Below are positions 46,108-56,338 of a stretch of DNA of 64,000 bases, piece after piece. How positions within the stretch are numbered: position 1 is the stretch's first letter; each line of letters starts with the position of its first letter. Source of the DNA: Knufia peltigerae (taxonomy: Eukaryota; Ascomycota; Eurotiomycetes; Chaetothyriales; Trichomeriaceae); NCBI GenBank assembly GCA_030247855.1, contig JAPDRN010000143.1:19770-83769 (forward strand), read 5' to 3'. Made by a program: the position numbers and the translations under genes. The notes under the pieces were generated by a model, which made no database searches, was not told the origin of the DNA, and saw only the letters and a program-made list of their open reading frames with translations.

Positions 46108-47578
46108 AAATCGAAAGCAAGAATGGTATTGACGACGTGATGACCACTGTGATTGTCTATTGGATGATTTTGGCGGTGTTGGCCGCATGGCGCTCAGGAT
46201 TTTCTTTTTTGCACAGGAACTGGACACAGTACGTAAATCGGGGGAAAGACTAGGGAGGTTTTAATAGTTGGAAGTGAATGTGTCCTGCAAGTCTGGGAAA
46301 GACACATCGGGTTTCACGAGGCAAATCAGGCAAAACAAGTTGGGAGCAAGATTGGACCAGGAGCAAGAACAACCTTGAAGCTAGAAGAAGCATGTATGAG
46401 ATGGAAGAACAGATTAAATTGATGAGAATGTCACAGAGGCAAGTGACATGTGCAAGCATAAAATGATATCCCTTGGTGACTAGTAATCCGTCTCACATGA
46501 GAATTGATCCAAGGATCTCATCTAAGGTATTGTACTTGGGCTCTGTCCTCCGTACTGGTGTAGCCACATATATACGAGCAATATTCACGCTAATCGAAAG
46601 ACGTAACTGCAGCCCCCTCCCATATATTCACTTCTTTCTACTCCTTCACCAACCCTTCTAGAAAAAAAGGGCAACAAAAAATCCATTCAGGAAACAAAAA
46701 GTTTGGACGTTCGAACCCCCTCCCGAGCTCTTCTAATACTTATCCCGACTATGACCCCTTCATACTCCTGTATAGAGATACTACAGTGGTCATGGAAACC
46801 AAGCCGACTCCCAGTTTAATCCCAACCAAGCTTGGTTTCCAAGGATAAGCCCAACCTCCAAACCAAGATGTGACAAAGTCACATTGCGACGCGGTGAGTT
46901 CTTGGTAGCTGGGCCATCAAGGCGAATACTTTGTTGGAAAGAAATTTCAGTCTTTAAATACATATAGATTAGCCTGTAGATTAATCGAGGCTACAGAGTA
47001 TTCACTCGTATGATTCAATCAGATACATAAATAAGTACGGGAGTACTTCGTATGTTGCGTGAATCTGCCTCTTCCAAAAATGACTTAGCGTTTATTTTTT
47101 TTTACTGCACAGTAGTAGAGACGGATCCAATCAAATCCTGAAAGAAAAGCTGCGCAAAAAAAGTGCGGAGAGAACGAACAAATTTCTGAGATACAGTCTA
47201 CTAGTCTGTCTTGTACTGTAACTTTGGTAGAGTCTTTCTCTCCTTCTTGACAACGACTTATCTCATACTACTACCCGTCCTCAGAAACATCCCAAGAACC
47301 AAGGAGTTTTTCTTTTTGGTATCTACCACTAACGAGCACGGAGTACAAACTCTCTTACTCTCGAGACTGCCGAATAACCCCCAGGCGAGCGGACCTAGTT
47401 GGCAAGCACGACCACAACCCCAACCTCAGCCACGACTACGATTTGATCTCTGCGTGACGATCCCTTTCCTTCTGGTGCAGTTTTGAACGCGAGAGAGAGA
47501 GAAAGTGACGAGGTGGTTTAAGAAGCGGAAAGAACAAAACCCACCCACACGCACGATACACAATACACCAAGAAAAAA
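46108..47578. other. Intergenic region with a perfect hairpin
   Basis: No gene. A perfect 12-bp inverted repeat, TGGAAACCAAGC at 46793-46804 and GCTTGGTTTCCA at 46830-46841, encloses a 25-nt loop. Poly-A/T runs are frequent between 46660 and 47165. The region from about 47200 is probably the NHP2 leader. Confidence 0.5.
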
Positions 47579-48476
47579 ATGGCCAAAGAAAAGTCGACGG
47601 AAAAGTTGGCCAAGGAAGAGCGCAAGGCAGCTCGCAAGGCGGAAAAGAGGGCGTCGAGGAGCAGCGTCGCCGAACAACCTACCGGTGTGACCAAGACCAA
47701 GAGCGACAAGAAGGACAAGAAGGAGAAGCGCAAGGTGTTGGCGGAGAAGGTGTTGAACTCGATCGGCGACACCAAACCCCCCAAGGGAGACGGCGAGAGT
47801 GACGGTGAGGAAGCTGAGGATGTGGAAATGGACGGTGAGACCGAGGTCGAAGGAGGAAGGAATGTCCACAAGACTCAAAACGCCGCCCTCGCGACGAAAC
47901 CGACCGGACCGCTGGTACCTTTTGCGAATCCTCTGGCCGACGAAAAGGTTGCGAAAAAGGTGTTTAAAGGTGTGAAGAAAGGTATGGCTGCTCTCTTTTC
48001 CTCCTCTCCCCGGTGTCTTTGCCACTTTGATTTTCCCCGGCTTTCCCTCCTTCTCCTTTCACTTCGCAAAGCTAACACCTTCGACAGCCGCGGCACAACG
48101 GACCCTGAGGAGAGGTGTCAAGGAGGTGGTCAAGGCACTACGCAAATCTCCCGTCTCAAACTCTTCCGAACCTCTACCCATCGGTGTCGTCGTCTTGGCC
48201 GCCGACATCTCCCCCATGGACGTCATCTCCCACATCCCCGTGTTGGCAGAGGACCACAGCATTCCCTACATCTACGTGACGAGCCGGGCGGAGTTGGGTC
48301 TGGCGGGGCAGACGAAACGACCGACCAGCGTGGTCATGATCAGTCGTGACGTGGGCAACAAGAAAAAAGGGGCCGACTCTGGAAAGGCGGCGGAAGACGA
48401 CGGAGAGTCTTGGGAAGAGACGTACAAGTCTCTGGTCAAGGTCGTCGAGAGGGAGGGTAAACACGTCAAGATTTAG
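47579..48476 (+). CDS. NHP2: H/ACA snoRNP protein NHP2 (L7Ae family)
   Basis: Exons 47579-47981 and 48088-48476 give 263 aa. The C-terminal L7Ae/Nhp2 fold is clear: LRRGVKEVVKALRK, GVVVLAADISPMDVISHIPVLAEDHSIPYIYV and SRAELGLAGQTKRPTSVVMI. The protein binds RNA kink-turn or apical loops within box H/ACA snoRNPs, with Cbf5, Gar1 and Nop10, for rRNA pseudouridylation in the nucleolus. The N-terminal half is a highly charged Lys/Glu/Asp extension, longer than in yeast Nhp2 (156 aa), as is usual in filamentous fungi. The ATG lies in an AAAAAAATGG context. Confidence 0.93.
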
Positions 48477-49322
48477 TTTTTGTTTTTGCCCACCCTACGC
48501 CCGTACTCGGTACACCTTTTGGGTCCATTGGCCGTGCCTGTCGTCTTGTAACGAGGAATGGATTTTGTCTTGTCGAAATTTCCAATCTCCTTTGTGCCTT
48601 TTTTCATGAGTGCTGGGGATTGAGAAATATGGTACAAAGAGGCCGATCAAAGCGAGGAACGAGAGACCATGATTTACATTGTTGGAGTGCTAAATGTGAC
48701 TGGATTTTGTCTTTTTGAATGCGGGCGTTTTGAGGAACTGGATGGAAGACGAATCCGATCGAGGGAGTCAAGATGGAATACCAAGGCCCAGAGAGAAAAC
48801 ATCGTCAGCAGTCTAGTCATATGAGATCAAAATCAAGGGTGGGAACTTCACGCATCACAACTGTGTGCAGTTTGAGAAGTGGTATCTTAAAAATCTCGCC
48901 AAAGGCCTCAAGTCAAGACAACATATTTGTATGAAGAATCGGAGCAATCGGACTTTGATATACACACTTCATTTTTCTGTCTTTTTCTTTTGTTTGTGCA
49001 TCTCCATGACCACCTAGTTCTGTACAGAGCACTCAATAGCCCTTTCGTCCTTCGTTCTCGACCACAATTTTCCAAATCATTTCATCATACACGTCATGTA
49101 ATGGTCATTCTTCGTGTCGCTTCATTGTAGTAGTCGCTCTCGCCAGCTTCGTGAAAATCTGGCATGACATACCAAATGGCTGGTTGCTTTTTTTTTGACG
49201 TCCCTTCCAAGATCTACCGACGACTTAGCCAACCGAGGATGCCTCCATCGGTGGAAAAACAGAGAGATAAAAACAAGACAAAAGTCGAACAATATACACT
49301 GGATACTCGGCACATCGTCCCC
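48477..49322. other. Convergent 3' flank of NHP2 and the CorA-like gene
   Basis: Two convergent stops bound about 850 bp. No ORF worth reporting; probably the two 3' untranslated regions plus a spacer. Confidence 0.5.
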
Positions 49323-52155
49323 TCAAACGGACTCTCCGGAAGGTTTGTTTCCTTCGTCGTTCGAAAAAGACCTGGGTGGCAGCGTCGACAGACGCTCACT
49401 CAGTCTCCTCAACAACGAACGACCGTCAGAAGTGCCGGGGCTGCCGGGGCTGAAACTTCGTCCCCTGGTGGTCCTGGCACGAGGAACCGGTATGACCGAG
49501 AGTGGAGGGCGTGCTTCGCTCAAATTCGGGCGAGATGGACTCAGCCCGGGGGACTCCTCACCTCCGAAGTGCCTCGACTCGACGACAACGTTGGGAGAGA
49601 GAAACAGGGTGCCTTGAGAATCGCCCGTGAGCTGCCTCGACGGTCCCAGTCCCTCCTTCTCGTACTCGGGCTCCTTCTCTTCCGCTTCGGTGATTTTCAC
49701 GTTGGTCGGCATGTACTGAGGCTCTTCGAACTTGATCGTGCTCGATCGTTTCCGGTTCCTCGAGGCCGCCGCCGCCGCCACCTGCTGGGCGGCGGCATCT
49801 TCAGGCCAAGCACCTAAAGTGGACAGACTCTGGTCCGTCCCCGAGAACTGCGAGGCGTGTCTCGCGATGCCGGGGAGGTGGTTGAAGACACTCCGTGACA
49901 TGCGCCGTGTGTTGGCCAGGAGAAAGCCTTGCGAGCCCCGAACCGACGTCTCCGAGTTCAGGTCCCGAGACAACCTCGCCTCCAGACTGGCATGAGGGGC
50001 CGGTCCCTGGTTGGACGCCTCCTTCGCGTCGGCAGACGTCGGTCTTTGTGCGATGATTTTGTTCTTCAGGTTTTCAGACCTCTTCGGGGCGGCGAACGAT
50101 ACGAGTTTGATGAAAGCCAGACTGATGCATTCGACCATTTTTCTGCTATTGTCGGGATTGTTGACCACCAGAATTAGTAAGTAAGTAGGGATACAAATCC
50201 CCACCACGGTCATGGCGAAAGGGACATAATTATCATCAACTGGCATGTTGGTCATTCCTGTTCCTGTCTGTCAGTCTTGTCATTGGTGGAATGAGCGATA
50301 AATGCTTACCGAATATTGAGGTCACAAAGGTCAAAGGAAGGTAGAAAAGTGTAACCAATGTCAAGAGTCGGATGTTGTAGCCCTGCTCGACAGTGATCTT
50401 GGCCATGTTGACAGCTTCCCTGCTTTCCAGGACCGAGGTACCACTGAACAGCCACTCCCTCAGGTTGCGAATTTCCTTTTGTTGCTGTTGGAACATTCTC
50501 AGCACCTCCTCTAGACGGACGATCTCCTTCTCGAACTGTCTTCGCGTATGTAGGAGCTTCTTCCTCCAGTTGTGATACTTGGGAGACTGATCCTTCGTGC
50601 CTGGAAACAATGTTTTGTGCTCACCGGACCAAAATTCGTCGGTAAATGTCTCCCGGTAAGCCGCGATCATTGCCTTGATCTCGTTACTCAGTAATCCAAG
50701 CGTCTGCGAGGCCCAGAAATATCGTCGCGAATATGTGTATTTATCATTCTCAAATAGGAGTTCGTCCCGCAAGCCTCTGTCAAAGATGGATCTATTGGGA
50801 GGTGTCGCTAGTTGTTGTATGCTCGCGAACACCTCCCTGAACCTCTTGACGGCATCTCTGTATTCCACCATTAGAGATGAAAGGAACGCGTCTGGCCCAT
50901 TGACATAGTGATAATTGGTTTCATGGATGTCGACACTGGATCTCCAGTCCGGAAAACACTGTATTGACAAAACGTGCCAGGGCGCAAACGGATCGTACAC
51001 ATGACCAACAATGGACTTCCTCTTCCGAGAGTTGCGCCTCAAAGTGTGACTCGACTTGCCAGCTAACGATAGTGCCACCACGGACGAGCAGGTAGACAAC
51101 GGAATGTGGTCATCTGAACTTTCCTTGATACTATCATCGTGATTCTGCCACGGAAGAGGTGATCTACCATCCCCAATAATGGTATGATATTTGAAAACGA
51201 AGACGACTGAGCGTTGCCGCCGGTGGTCCTTCTCCAGATACCCTTTGGTAATGGCTTTTGTCGGTGTCGTGTCATCGATCAACATGCGATATATGCTGTC
51301 CATGTCGAAATAGTCTCGCATTGTCAGGTGTAGCGCGGCAAACAAACTGGAAGGAGGCTCCCGGACAATGATGATCCGACCAACTGCCTGGTGCCTTTGG
51401 GGGTCAGAGTTTGTGGCTCGAAGAGCCTCCCAGACTGCCAGCGGACCTTCTTCTGAATCACCCCTGCTATACCGCAAAGGAGCCCCATCCGTAGATACAT
51501 GATAAATATCCGCGTGCTGATGATTTGCGTCGATCTGGTGATGCCGATCCTTCAAAAATATCCCGTTTTCCAAGAGACTCAAGTTCCGAAGGAGATCTTG
51601 AAGGATATATTTGCTGTAAATATCCCAGTTATGACTCTTCAGATGGTCGATCAAGTCAATCTCCGAATACTCGGTCGTTGGGAGGAGTTCCTGTGCGAAG
51701 AGCGATTCATCGTCTTCGCTGTCTGAAGTCAAATCTCCCGTGAAAATGGAGTCTTTGGCGTGATGAGCTTGATTATGTTCCAAGATATAAGTGGCAGCCC
51801 GATGACCTTTGGTCAGGGCTTGCGGTATCGTCGGTGACTCTATGCCTCGCCCAGAGCCCGACAAAGGCAGTATCTTCGGAGACGCCACTAAAGGCTTTGA
51901 GCTGGAACCCAGAAGTGTGGTCTCTGACAGCGTATCCTCTTTGGCAGATCGGCCATTGAGTGCCTGTTCCAGAGTCTCATGAAATTTCTCGAATGTCGAC
52001 AAATACGCCCTTCTGTCAGCCTCGAGCTGTTGAATAAGAAGCCGAATTGTGTCAGCCTCTAGAACCATAGTTGGCACGGCCTGTTGAGAAAAGGTGTCAT
52101 GGAGGAAATGAGGCGAGGGAGGATTTGAATCCACAGGAGAGTCCATCAGGGCCAT
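49323..52155 (-). CDS. CorA-like divalent cation transporter family protein, large fungal form
   Basis: Exons 52155-50310 and 50257-49323 give 926 aa. A long N-terminal cytosolic region (GHVYDPFAPWHVLSIQCFPDW; VNGPDAFLSSLMVEYRDAVKRF) leads into a coiled-coil stalk. Two C-terminal membrane helices follow: IRLLTLVTLFYLPLTFVTSIFG and VPFAMTVVGICIPTYLLILVV. The loop that in Mg channels carries Gly-Met-Asn reads GMTNMP at residues 616-621, with Thr in place of the Asn, and the intron splits its Gly codon. The C-terminal tail of about 250 residues is Ser/Arg-rich. Membrane topology fits CorA; ion transport is uncertain because of the altered signature. The frame opens upstream to 52191 without an ATG, so 52155 is the start; residue 5 is a second Met. 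Confidence 0.82.
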
Positions 52156-54101
52156 CTTATAGCGGAGTGAAGCGTGGTTTGGGAACGACACCGCATGATG
52201 CAGGCGAAGCCACTAATGGAGTCGTCCTAGTTTCCAGCCCCGCGCACTGCTGTAGTCCGTAATTATTCAGAGCCTCATCCGAGTGTTGCAAAGGGTGACT
52301 GCAGAGGTGGGTTCTAGTAGGTGTGCATACGAGCAGCACTGTGTCGATCGTGGAGGGAGGACCTCCACCAGGTTGTATCGCGCTGATCGAATAAGAAGGT
52401 CAACCACGGATCATTCGCCGAGACAGAAGCTAGCACAAAGTGAGAAGCGAAAGCAGGATGCTCTGTGTGTGAATTTCACGATGAGATTGAGTCCGTTAGC
52501 TTGGAAGAACTCACCGCCTCGACAAGAGCAGATGAAGGATATAGTAGGAAGTATGATCTCACCAATTCCTCCTCGAAAGATGGTAGGCACAAAGAGGAGA
52601 AGCACTGCGTACAAGTGATATCCGTACAGGGCCATAGGGCTCAGAAAGCAACGCCGGAGCTGATCAAATTTAGCGAGCCGTTCGATGAGGCTCATCGGCC
52701 TTGTGACCTAGTGCCCATGTTCCTTTGGCTCCCCTGTAAGTACAAGGGAGGGGTTTGGTTTTGACAGAAACCTTCCAGGTCACCAGCTAATAACAAGGCC
52801 CCGTGGAACAAGTAACGAGTAATGAGGAAGGCAGAATTGGCTTCTTCTGCAGGGGGCGAACAAGGAGAGCTAGCACGATAGTGGCCTTCACCAGCCTGAA
52901 CTGGGCCATTAGGATGTCGAAATCTTTAAAACGCTGACTGAAGGGAGTAAAAAGATGCCCAAGCCATTGCTCTCGGTACGGAAGCTCATTGGCAAGCTGT
53001 GTCGGTTAAGTTAGGCTTACCAGGCATTCCAGCAGGCTTACCATCTCTATATACGCTTGGTACGCTTGGCAACCCCCTGCGCCCTCGGCCTACCAAGTAG
53101 TGCCCGACTTTAGCATTACTGCACTTGGACCAAAAAAACCTGCCTAATATTGATGGGTGTACAAAAGTTCCTGCTTATCCACGCCCACCTCCCATCGGCA
53201 TCACACGCTAGGCAAACCTGAGTTACAACAGATCAACCTCAGTTACCGGGAGAGAGGTCGGGGGCCTAGCAACACGAGTCAAACAACACAATTCTCTCGA
53301 ATGTTGGTCGGATCTCGCGGCTCTTGTCAAGGCTCTCAAGGCGAATGAGAGGCTTGAAAGTTTTCGTGATGTCCGCGCCTCAGTCGGAAAATGCCCGCGC
53401 CTGATTGTCCGACTGATTGTCATTACCTCGCTGTATCAACAGATTCAAGGCTAGTGCTGCATGTTCATTGCTTCCAAAGGCCATTCTCCTTGTTGTACAG
53501 CCCATGAGATCTTACTCGCTGCCGGAGCTCGAAGAGTCTTGCTTGAGGCAGGATGGTGAGGCTGACTGAAATTCGAAATCGAAGTACATGGCCTCCTTTG
53601 CGGTGGATGTTCGTCCAGCCCTTCCTTGCACGAACTGCGACCGACTTCCTTGTCATGCACAAAGTTCGAAGAGGAGCTTGTTAAGACATTTGGGCGGAGT
53701 AATATTGAATGGCTACTTCGAACACACGAGACTCGAAGATCTTGGGCGCACCACTGGGGCTTGATTATCCGTGAGCCCAGACGGCTCTTTCAGTGTTGAA
53801 CTCTGGTTTTGATCCTTCCTCCCTTCAATGCGACTCAGGCCAAATCTTACCTACGCACGCATTCAGCCCCACAGCGCACCTGGCGGGGGAAGTGTGGACT
53901 TGCGTTGGGAACACTTCACACCTTGAGCGGTCACCTCTCCGCGTCAATTGTGGTAAATTGAAACTACCCACTCGCAACCGATCGGTGGGCTCTACCGCTG
54001 GAACAGACGACTTCAGAGGAAATTCTATACCTCTATCTTTTCAATGAATCTATACATGTGTGGCCTCATTCTATGCTTTCCCAATTCCAAGAGCAAACGT
54101 T
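52156..54101. other. Gene-free stretch of about 1.9 kb
   Basis: No supported gene. A pair of 10-bp direct repeats, AGGCTTACCA at 53033-53042 and at 53012-53021, and a doubled ACGCTTGG at about 53052-53068 suggest degenerate repeat DNA. A minus-strand frame at about 52411-52695 with hydrophobic content has no start context or homology I recognise. Confidence 0.45.
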
Positions 54102-55268
54102 TCAGTCATTTACTCCTTTCTGCGTGTGGAGGCTGATGGTATCTATGACCTCTTCATCGTCTCCGTCACCACGGCCAAAGACATCCTCATCATCGGTAGG
54201 TTCATCATGATACTCGCTTTGCTGGTTAGGAGACTCATCAAAGAAATCCATGGCGTCATCGTCTCGTTCCAAAGTAGTCGCGGCCGCCTGGGCTTCCGGA
54301 TCGTCGTTATACTCAGGGGGTAAATGCCCAGTCCTTCGAACAGCATCTCGGACGTTGTTTGCTTCTTCAGCCTCTAGCTCCTTGGCCCGGGCCATCGTCT
54401 GTCGATAAATGTACAGTCCCGTCAGAATGCCAACGGTTGCACCGATGGCGATCCCGGAGTAATTGACCAGTCTGTCACCCATTGTCATCTTCTCCCTTGT
54501 CCTCGCAATGACGGCTAAGCGGCTCCCAATAAAAACGTGGATCAGCAATTTCGGAGAGACGATGGCCGTGGCCAGCGCATACATGGCAGGGTGAACAGTC
54601 GGAAATGTCGACATCGCACCATTGGACAAAGAGTAGGGCAAAGGACATAAGCGAATCATGCACAGAAGCTTGAGCCCGTCGTGTTTGAGAATGAGCGTGA
54701 AGGCGGCAAAGCGTTTGTCGTTTGCAATCATCATCTCAACCCACTTTCGCAAGACAGTTCTCGAGAGGAGAAATGAGCAAAATGATCCTGCTACAGTTGC
54801 AGATGCCAAAATCAACCATCCCTCCCATACTCCGTATACAAATCCAGCCGTCGTTCCACAGGTCGAATATCCAATAACAGGCGGGAAAGCAGTTAAGAAT
54901 GTGATGGCCCATAAGATTGTCCAGCCACCAGTTGTATGTTTCCAGCGTTCAGCAAGGGGCTCGAGCAGGCCAAAGATTCGTTCATTGAATACCAGGAAAA
55001 GGATGAGCAGCACGTTAACAATCACCAGCCCAACGACTGCTAGCACCCGCTGCAGCACACTCATTTTGCTCCATACTTTTACGACTCGTCTTTGTATCCG
55101 TTCGGCATTCCTCACTGCCTCATCTCGCCAGGCTGCCGATCGGCTTGGGGCGAAGGGTGAACTTCTGCCAGTAGAGAGAGACCTTCGCGGCGGTCGCCAG
55201 GGACTGAGAAGGCCGGCCCGCGGCGAATCTTCATCAGTGTCTGGAAGAGTGACATGGTTGGCAGTCAT
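54102..55268 (-). CDS. TVP38: TVP38/DedA (VTT domain) Golgi membrane protein
   Basis: Single exon, 388 aa. A basic Ser-rich N-terminus precedes the first membrane segment (VLQRVLAVVGLVIVNVLLILFLVF). The VTT/SNARE-associated core follows: FPPVIGYSTCGTTAGFVYGVWEGW, FLLSRTVLRKWVEMM, LLCMIRLCPLPYSLSNGAMSTFPTVHPAMYALAT and IHVFIGSRLAVIA. The acidic cytosolic C-terminus runs about 100 residues. Fungal Tvp38 is a late-Golgi membrane protein; VTT proteins of this fold include lipid scramblases. The short TACTCCGTA at 54828-54836 falls inside this coding sequence (Val-Tyr-Gly-Val), unlike the other copies. Confidence 0.92.
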   Translation of the reverse strand: MTANHVTLPDTDEDSPRAGLLSPWRPPRRSLSTGRSSPFAPSRSAAWRDEAVRNAERIQRRVVKVWSKMSVLQRVLAVVGLVIVNVLLILFLVFNERIFGLLEPLAERWKHTTGGWTILWAITFLTAFPPVIGYSTCGTTAGFVYGVWEGWLILASATVAGSFCSFLLSRTVLRKWVEMMIANDKRFAAFTLILKHDGLKLLCMIRLCPLPYSLSNGAMSTFPTVHPAMYALATAIVSPKLLIHVFIGSRLAVIARTREKMTMGDRLVNYSGIAIGATVGILTGLYIYRQTMARAKELEAEEANNVRDAVRRTGHLPPEYNDDPEAQAAATTLERDDDAMDFFDESPNQQSEYHDEPTDDEDVFGRGDGDDEEVIDTISLHTQKGVND

Positions 55269-56338
55269 TATGTGGGAGGTAAAGAGAGTCTCAAATGATA
55301 AAGGCGTTGCAAAAGCTGGAGGTGGTTGGGACGGCGGAATCGCTCGGAGTTGTGAGGCAAGCAGACTGAGTTACCTAGGGCATTCTGGAGTCTTGCAGTA
55401 ATTTACAAGTATGCAGGACGGAAGGGAAGATGCCAAAGTAGAAATGTGTCTGTAAGCAAAAAGGACTCGTAGGTAAGCAAAGGAGAGAGATTGTAGACTC
55501 GTAGGCAGAAGTGAATCGTGAGTAAGTAGGATTGATGAAACATGCACAGACTGCGATTTCTGGGAGACTCGGGCATTGTCAGCATCTTGCGACCGAAGCG
55601 GCTTGTTTGATAATGTGCCGTAGCCTTGCGCTCTGATACGTCATCTATTTTGGCCGCATCGTTGTCTCGTTTTGGCCTGATCCACGCCCCTGTCAAGAAG
55701 CCTATTATTCGCAATAGTGGCTGGTAGAGGTTTGGTTAAAGCTCCAGGCATGGGCCGCCCGCCCGTAATGGTCTCCAGGCTCTCACCTTCACCCAGAAGC
55801 GGCAACTTACACAACTCGCTAAGCCACTTCTCGGTCCCCAGACACGTCGTCGCTCCATCGCTCGTTACTCCGTATTTCGCTCCTCCCCTGCGTCTACCAC
55901 TACCATCACCACCCAAACATCCCCGGTCGCCTCGTGCTCGACTTCACAGACTCTATCTAAGCGACGCTTCACTAACACGTTGTTGTTTCCCCCCTGCGCT
56001 CTTCAAGTATATCCGACTTTTCACTATTTCCTCCTTCGCCTTCTTCGTTCTCTTGTCGCAGCTTACCCCGCTGTCACTTGCCAACACTTCCGTTCCTCCT
56101 AGCAACTCATGCGCCATCCGGCATCGAAACGATCGCATGCGATCTCAGCTTCTTGACACGAGCTGTCTGATACCGTGCTAATATCGACCTCACTTCGCCC
56201 TCGCCAATAGACGACACGCCCATAGCGCGTCCGAGACATCGGTCACTAGAGATACCCGCCGTTCATGTCGAGCCTACATCTCAACCATCGCTGTTCTTCT
56301 CTGCTGTCCTGCTGACTCGATTCCCCGTAACGACCGAA
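55269..56338. promoter_or_regulatory. Divergent region; CT-rich leader of the CCCH/SMR gene
   Basis: About 1 kb between divergent starts. TACTCCGTA occurs at 55866-55874. From about 55740 to 56330 the plus strand is strongly C/T-rich, which I take to be promoter and leader. No gene is supported. Confidence 0.45.

Noticed and set aside
47426..48025. 199-codon minus-strand frame over NHP2
   Set aside because: It is hydrophobic Leu/Phe-rich only because it is the complement of Lys/Glu-rich codons; the plus strand encodes a clear NHP2.
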